From Lasioglossum baleicum (lineage: Eukaryota > Arthropoda > Insecta > Hymenoptera > Halictidae), in NCBI RefSeq assembly GCF_051020765.1, contig NC_134937.1:13136947-13200946 (forward strand): a stretch of DNA of 64,000 nucleotides, written 5' to 3'. Shown here one piece after another: positions 59,098 through 64,000 of the stretch. The position numbers and the translations under genes were made by a program. The first letter of the stretch is position 1. Every line of letters begins with the position of its first letter. The notes beneath the pieces are model-generated. The model was not told the DNA's origin, searched no databases, and worked only from the letters and a program-made list of their open reading frames with translations.

Positions 59098-59978
59098 CTA
59101 ATAATGTGAACAATATTTTAAATAATGGTACTTTTTGGTGGCTCCTCAGAGTCGCCGCTCTCCAAAGACTTGGAACGACAGGATTCGACGAGGTGCTCGT
59201 GTTCCGAACGAAAGGCGACCGAGTTTGCCAGAGAATATGATAGATCATAGTTGAAGGAACGTCCTTGAAGGAGACCGGAAATAGGGATGGCGAAGATACC
59301 AGCCGCGGACAGTGTGTCGCGAAGGTGCACAGACACTCGAGATAGCAGCGGAAGGAGTTAAGCACGGGCAGTCGAGGAGACACGAAGACTGGGAACAACA
59401 ACAAGTTGCTCTTCAACCTTAGCTACCCACGATCGATCCCTTATAACTCTCCTCAATCGATCATCGTGCTTTCCAGAAAATACTATACTCGCTACAATGT
59501 ATCCAATCTTCCAGGTGTCCTTGTCGAAGCTATAACTGCTAGGCACCTCGATCCTCGATCCTTATTCAAAGATCGAGGTATCCTGTTTCCTGTAGCTACA
59601 GCTGCCAAACACCTTGGACTCGATCCTCAATAGAGGATTGTTCATTCGAAACAGCTTTCTCGACAATCTCAGAAGAGGTTCGATTAGAGTAGAGAAGTAC
59701 GAGGGTCGATTAGGCTAGTTTCCCGTTGCTGTTCCCGTGAACAGAGAACGCCGGACAGCACCGACGCGCAAACATCGAGCGAGAAGAGTCTCGTTAATAG
59801 ATAAAGCGAGCGCGACCGAGCGGCCCCTTAATTACAGGAAGATTAGATTAGTTTACGAGTTTACAGAGAGTAATAGATCCTAAAGTACGTGGCTGTGTGT
59901 TCGTGCGTTACGTGGTCGGTTGGCGTGTAACCTAACCGCGTGTGTTAGACTATAGGAAGAAGATCTTTATACAGGAAC

Positions 59979-60000
59979 GCGCGCGCGCATGCATGCGTGC
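59979..60000. repeat. alternating purine-pyrimidine GC tract
   Basis: A CGCGCGCG run followed by CATGCATGCGTGC, a sequence type able to adopt Z-DNA. Confidence 0.6.
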
Positions 60001-63000
60001 GTTCTATATTCGTATTTACATGCTACGGAGCTTCTTGTCGGAGGAGTGACGCAACCTCAACGTTGATCCGACGCTGAAGATGCTCGAAACGAGAGAATCC
60101 CACGATCCACCGTCGAGGGAGTACTGTACTTTCGTCGGAACAGCTTCTCTGAAGGCGCCGAAGAGAAGTCGGCGCGCGAATCCTTGAGAAATTATGCGAG
60201 TTTCTGAGATCGTTGCGTGCGAAATGTAATTCGAGACTCGCAGTTTGTGTCGATAGGAAAAATACTGTTCCGTAAGCTGCGGTTAGATCCGGAAAACGCT
60301 ATGAATGCGTGCTCCCGGTTAAAAGCATCGACACTTATCGTATCGGTGTTTCAGACCTGTTTGCAATTTGTAAATTAGCGTTTTCTTGGAAGTCGATTAG
60401 GTTGCGTGTTCCGCGGGAAACATTGTGACCCCTTTTGTACGTGAAATTTGATGTTTCATCGAATGTTTCCACGATGGTTGAACTTTATTCAAGAAATATA
60501 CTAGGTAAGTTTCTTGGAGAGTTTACTTATCTTGGATGTTGAATGGAGAAAAATTGTGACAGATCTTTCAACCTCTGTATAAAAATAATCTTGCAACTTT
60601 TCAGGCCGGTCCACCATATCCAACTGTCCTGAGATGCTTTCGAACAGGAGCACGTGCCGTATCATCGATTGAAACGTCACTTCCGGTCTCGACGATGGAG
60701 ACAGATATCGACCAAACGACAGAGGACACCTTCCTCATTTTTAACTAACATTCACAGCGCTATTGAACGCCATGATTAAGCGTACTATATATTTATACTC
60801 TTATGCATCGCGAGGAGCTATGAGATCTGAACACTTTGTAATTGGAATTTATTAACTCTTTAGTGTAAAATTGGTGTTTTGTACGAGGAAGATAGCCCGC
60901 GTGACTTTGATCGATCATCGTGTTCGCCTAACATCAAGGTTTTACCGAATAGCAAACAAAATTTATGTACAGAAATCAAATCTGTTATTCATTTATTCTA
61001 CCTCAGTCCACACGCATTGTACACACTCGTTCGAGTAACTCGGAGCAATAAACAGTCTTCAAAATCAACGAACATAATCTTGATCGAGCTTGATCACCAT
61101 TTGAAAAAGAAATAGTCAGAGTTCGCAAATGGAATTATCACTGATCTTGTCGATAGGGAGGTCGATACTTCACAGTCATCGAAATGTTAGCATCACGATC
61201 TGAAATAACCATGATCGAGAAGCTCGTAGCAACAAACTCTGTAATACATTCATCACCTTGTCTTCGATTCTGCGCGCATAATCAACAGAAAGTATCTCGC
61301 TAACTCGTACTATAGCCTGGGCTAAGCTTCAGCAGTCATGCGAAGTCTATAAAACATTATCGTCGTGGTATAGTCACGTGGATAATGCTTCTGAAATAGT
61401 CTAACTTGATCGACTGAGTCTGAAACTAGCGAAAACATCTATCGGATTATTTATGGCTCGTTCAATATTTAAATTGTTGTTAGACGTCGCCGCGTATGAC
61501 GCACAGGTGCACGTCATCGGATCTCTAGATCGGTCACGTGGGAACAATACACATAGACGTAACCTGAGAAATTGTATAGGATATATCAAACGGATATTAA
61601 TTAGAGATCGTGTATTTACATACACGTGCATTAATGCATCCCCATTTGAATTTGCATAATTTTTAGAACGTGCAACCGAATAAGAAACTAAGCAATAAAT
61701 TCGAAAATAAAGTCGATTTAAATTGTTTCGCGCAGATGTTTGTTTCCTCAAATTATTATGATCCAATATGGCGACAACTGACACCAGAACATCCCTCATC
61801 GACAAGACCAACGCGATCGCCTGGAGTAAACTGAAAAGTGGTCCTCGTCCAACATGCTCGGTGGTGGACAAAAAAAAACATATACACTGTTCCCGGATAA
61901 TTAAGTTAGTACGTTCGAGTAACGGAAAACACTTCTGTACCCGACACGGTACAACAATTGTTCGCCGGTCGGCTCTTTCTCTCTCGAACGGCGAAAATAC
62001 TCGAAAACAGAGTAGATTGCACGCGGTGGCTTGGAGAACTCTTAATTATTTCGATAATTGAGAACGGCCCGCGGTTCGTTTCGGGTCGTTAATAATGTCC
62101 CGGAGTTAGGACAAACGTGGGACCCCGGGCCGGTCAATTAAAATACTTTAATTGTCCGTGAGACTTCTCCTAACGAACCGGGCGCAATTTCCCCAGTAAC
62201 GAACTCTGACCTCGGCCAACGGCACCCGATGTCACTTCCGCGAGAGTATTTGCATCCGTTTCCCCACCCTTCTGCTCACCCCTCTCCCTCACCCTCCGAA
62301 TGTTCTTCTTTTCCATCGTCGAGCAATTTAATTGGTGATCAATAGCTCGAACCTCGATGCGCCGATCGCCGAACGACTCTCGTGTGCTCCAAGCGCCCGA
62401 GACGATAAAGAATATTAATGGTACCTGCCTGATACCAAGATAAAGCTCGCTGCGGGAATTGAAATTGAATTCATTATGTGCGAGGGGAGCTATCGGAGAA
62501 AGTTTGGAAAGTTGAATTTGAATTTAGGTATAAATATAATATTACGATTGAAAGTTGATTTTGGATTTAAATTTAAATATTATGATTGAAAGTAGAATTT
62601 GGATTTAATAAAATGATTGAAAGGTGAATTAGAATTTCGATTTAAATGAAGTTGGATTTTTGGATCAAGTTCTGCGATTAAGTTTTTCCGCCAAGTTTCA
62701 ACGTTAATGTATTCGAAAGGAAAATGATTTGAACTTTCCCCGAGCTACCACTTACGACCAAACTGTACAGAGTTTTGCGTAAGATTGCCTGCGAGTGTGT
62801 ACGTCACGGGACAAGTGTACGGCACGGAGTATTTTCCGGAAGTTCAATTACTATATCGACTAACGACCGAACACGCGAGTCCAAGCCTAACAAAGCAGCA
62901 CCGGTTTTATCGCGCCCCAGGATGCGCGCGTTCCCATTTTGTTTTCGCCCTCGATCACGGAAAACGGAAATTGCACGCGTGTGTTTTCCTTCGTAATAGT

Positions 63001-63180
63001 CTTCGTTTGCGTTGCTCGCGATACCGATCGTTGTACGTCAGATGGTCGTGTATCTACAATAACCTCTGCGACAACATCGATAACACACCCAATCACCGTA
63101 ATAATAACAAACAAACGCCGTTAATCACGATTAATAAAACCCAGGAGACCACGAAAGGATAAATAAAGTACACAATCGTT

Positions 63181-63297
63181 TAATAATAATAATAATAAAT
63201 ATAATAAATACCGATGACAATAATAAATTACGATAATGCTGCAAACGTAGCCAATAATAATCATAATAATCATAATAATAATAATAATACTGACAAC
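63181..63297. repeat. (AAT)n-type microsatellite region
   Basis: Repeated AAT and AATAATC units interrupted by short unique sequence. Confidence 0.85.
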
Positions 63298-63590
63298 AAT
63301 TCGCAAGAAGGAGGAAAAATCAAATAAATTAAACGTATTATGTATACAAGCCGTGATCGTTCAATGAACAATCGATCCGCAACCTAAGGAAAAGAACTAA
63401 CTGAAGGTTGGTGGTGTGTCGAGGTGTTCGATCGAAGCAAACGAACCGGAAGTGAACGTATCTTCCGTTCGTTACACTTCCGTCCCGCTTATTTTCCTTT
63501 TTTTATCAGTAATTAAACAAACACGCGTCAAACGGTGCACTTCGTTTTCTCGTTTCTATTTTTCTCCGTTAACGACATCTACTCTCTTTC

Positions 63591-63649
63591 TCTCTCATTC
63601 TCATTCTCTCTCTCTCTCTCACTCACTCTCTCTCTCTCTCACTCTCTCG
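63591..63649. repeat. (CT)n microsatellite
   Basis: CT dinucleotide run with occasional CA. A second CT-rich run lies at 63801-63877, including a short (CA)n. Confidence 0.9.
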
Positions 63650-64000
63650 ATCCGAACCGACTAAATTTACTTCGTTAATTAATTAATATTGCTTAGGGAT
63701 TTTTATTGCTCTACGTTCGCACACGCGCTGCCACGCAGCTTCCGAAAACTCGTGAAACAAACGTCACCAACTGCAGGACTAGAGAAGCCTTTGGGATCTG
63801 TTCTCTTCTCTCTCTCTCTCTCTCTTTCTCTCTCTTTCTCACACACACACACTCTCTTGTTCTCTCTCATTCTCTCTCGCGCCGTGAAAAACCGTAATTC
63901 TTGGAGAAGAGTCTCGAAAAATTATTGCAAATCCACGACGCCTTATGCCACGTTCCATTTGTTCGTTCGCTTTTTTTTTCGTTTTGTTACTTTTATCTTG

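Larger units (their letters stand above)
42837..64000. other. 21-kb stretch with no supportable gene
   Basis: No open frame here has a recognisable domain, a splice-supported continuation or a signal peptide. About 42.9-43.4 kb and 46.2-48.3 kb are strongly T- and pyrimidine-rich on the + strand. TGTAAATA, a match to the Pumilio consensus, occurs at 43855-43862 and 47174-47181. Such features fit long 3' UTR or intronic sequence of a gene outside the window, but do not prove it. Clear repeats are listed separately. Confidence 0.5.

Noticed and set aside
61401..61871. 156-codon minus-strand frame
   Set aside because: No recognisable motif, and no promoter or poly(A) context.
1..64000. CRISPR arrays, bacterial operons or integrated viral genes
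   Set aside because: No regularly spaced short repeats, ribosome-binding-site gene strings or viral hallmark genes; spliced genes show the DNA is eukaryotic.

Overview
The window looks like nuclear DNA of an insect, most likely a hymenopteran. Short exons with GT-AG introns, TATA-box promoters and AATAAA signals are visible, and many introns hold miniature inverted-repeat transposons. CpG is not depleted. The esterases resemble the hymenopteran secreted (venom-type) carboxylesterases. I cannot name the species.

Left part (1-35.9 kb): a cluster of secreted type-B carboxylesterases (alpha/beta hydrolases). Four copies are on the + strand: EstA (only its 3' end), EstB, EstC and EstD. A dead two-exon fragment lies between EstB and EstC. 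EstE and EstF are on the - strand, so EstD and EstE end tail to tail. Five genes can be rebuilt completely (549-596 aa). All five keep a catalytic Ser, Glu and His. EstA-D form one clade with 10 exons; EstE and EstF form another with 9 exons. The flanks and gene blocks of EstA-D are duplicated, and EstB is a mosaic of an EstD-like 5' end and an EstC-like remainder.

Middle (28.9-38.9 kb): three - strand genes for small secreted proteins, each with a TATA box and a nearby poly(A) signal. The first lies between EstE and EstF; the other two lie beyond EstF. It (446 aa) is a multicopy precursor: eight units ending in Lys-Arg, most of them after Gly (the signature of C-terminal amidation). The second (167 aa) has the same layout in single copy. 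The third (170 aa) is looser. I recognise none of them; together they are the best candidate here for an undescribed peptide system.

Right part (39-64 kb): no gene can be supported. It holds transposon remnants (several with clean 8-bp target-site duplications or TA ends), a 140-bp tandem duplication, microsatellites and T-rich tracts. It could be intergenic, intronic or UTR sequence of a gene outside the window.
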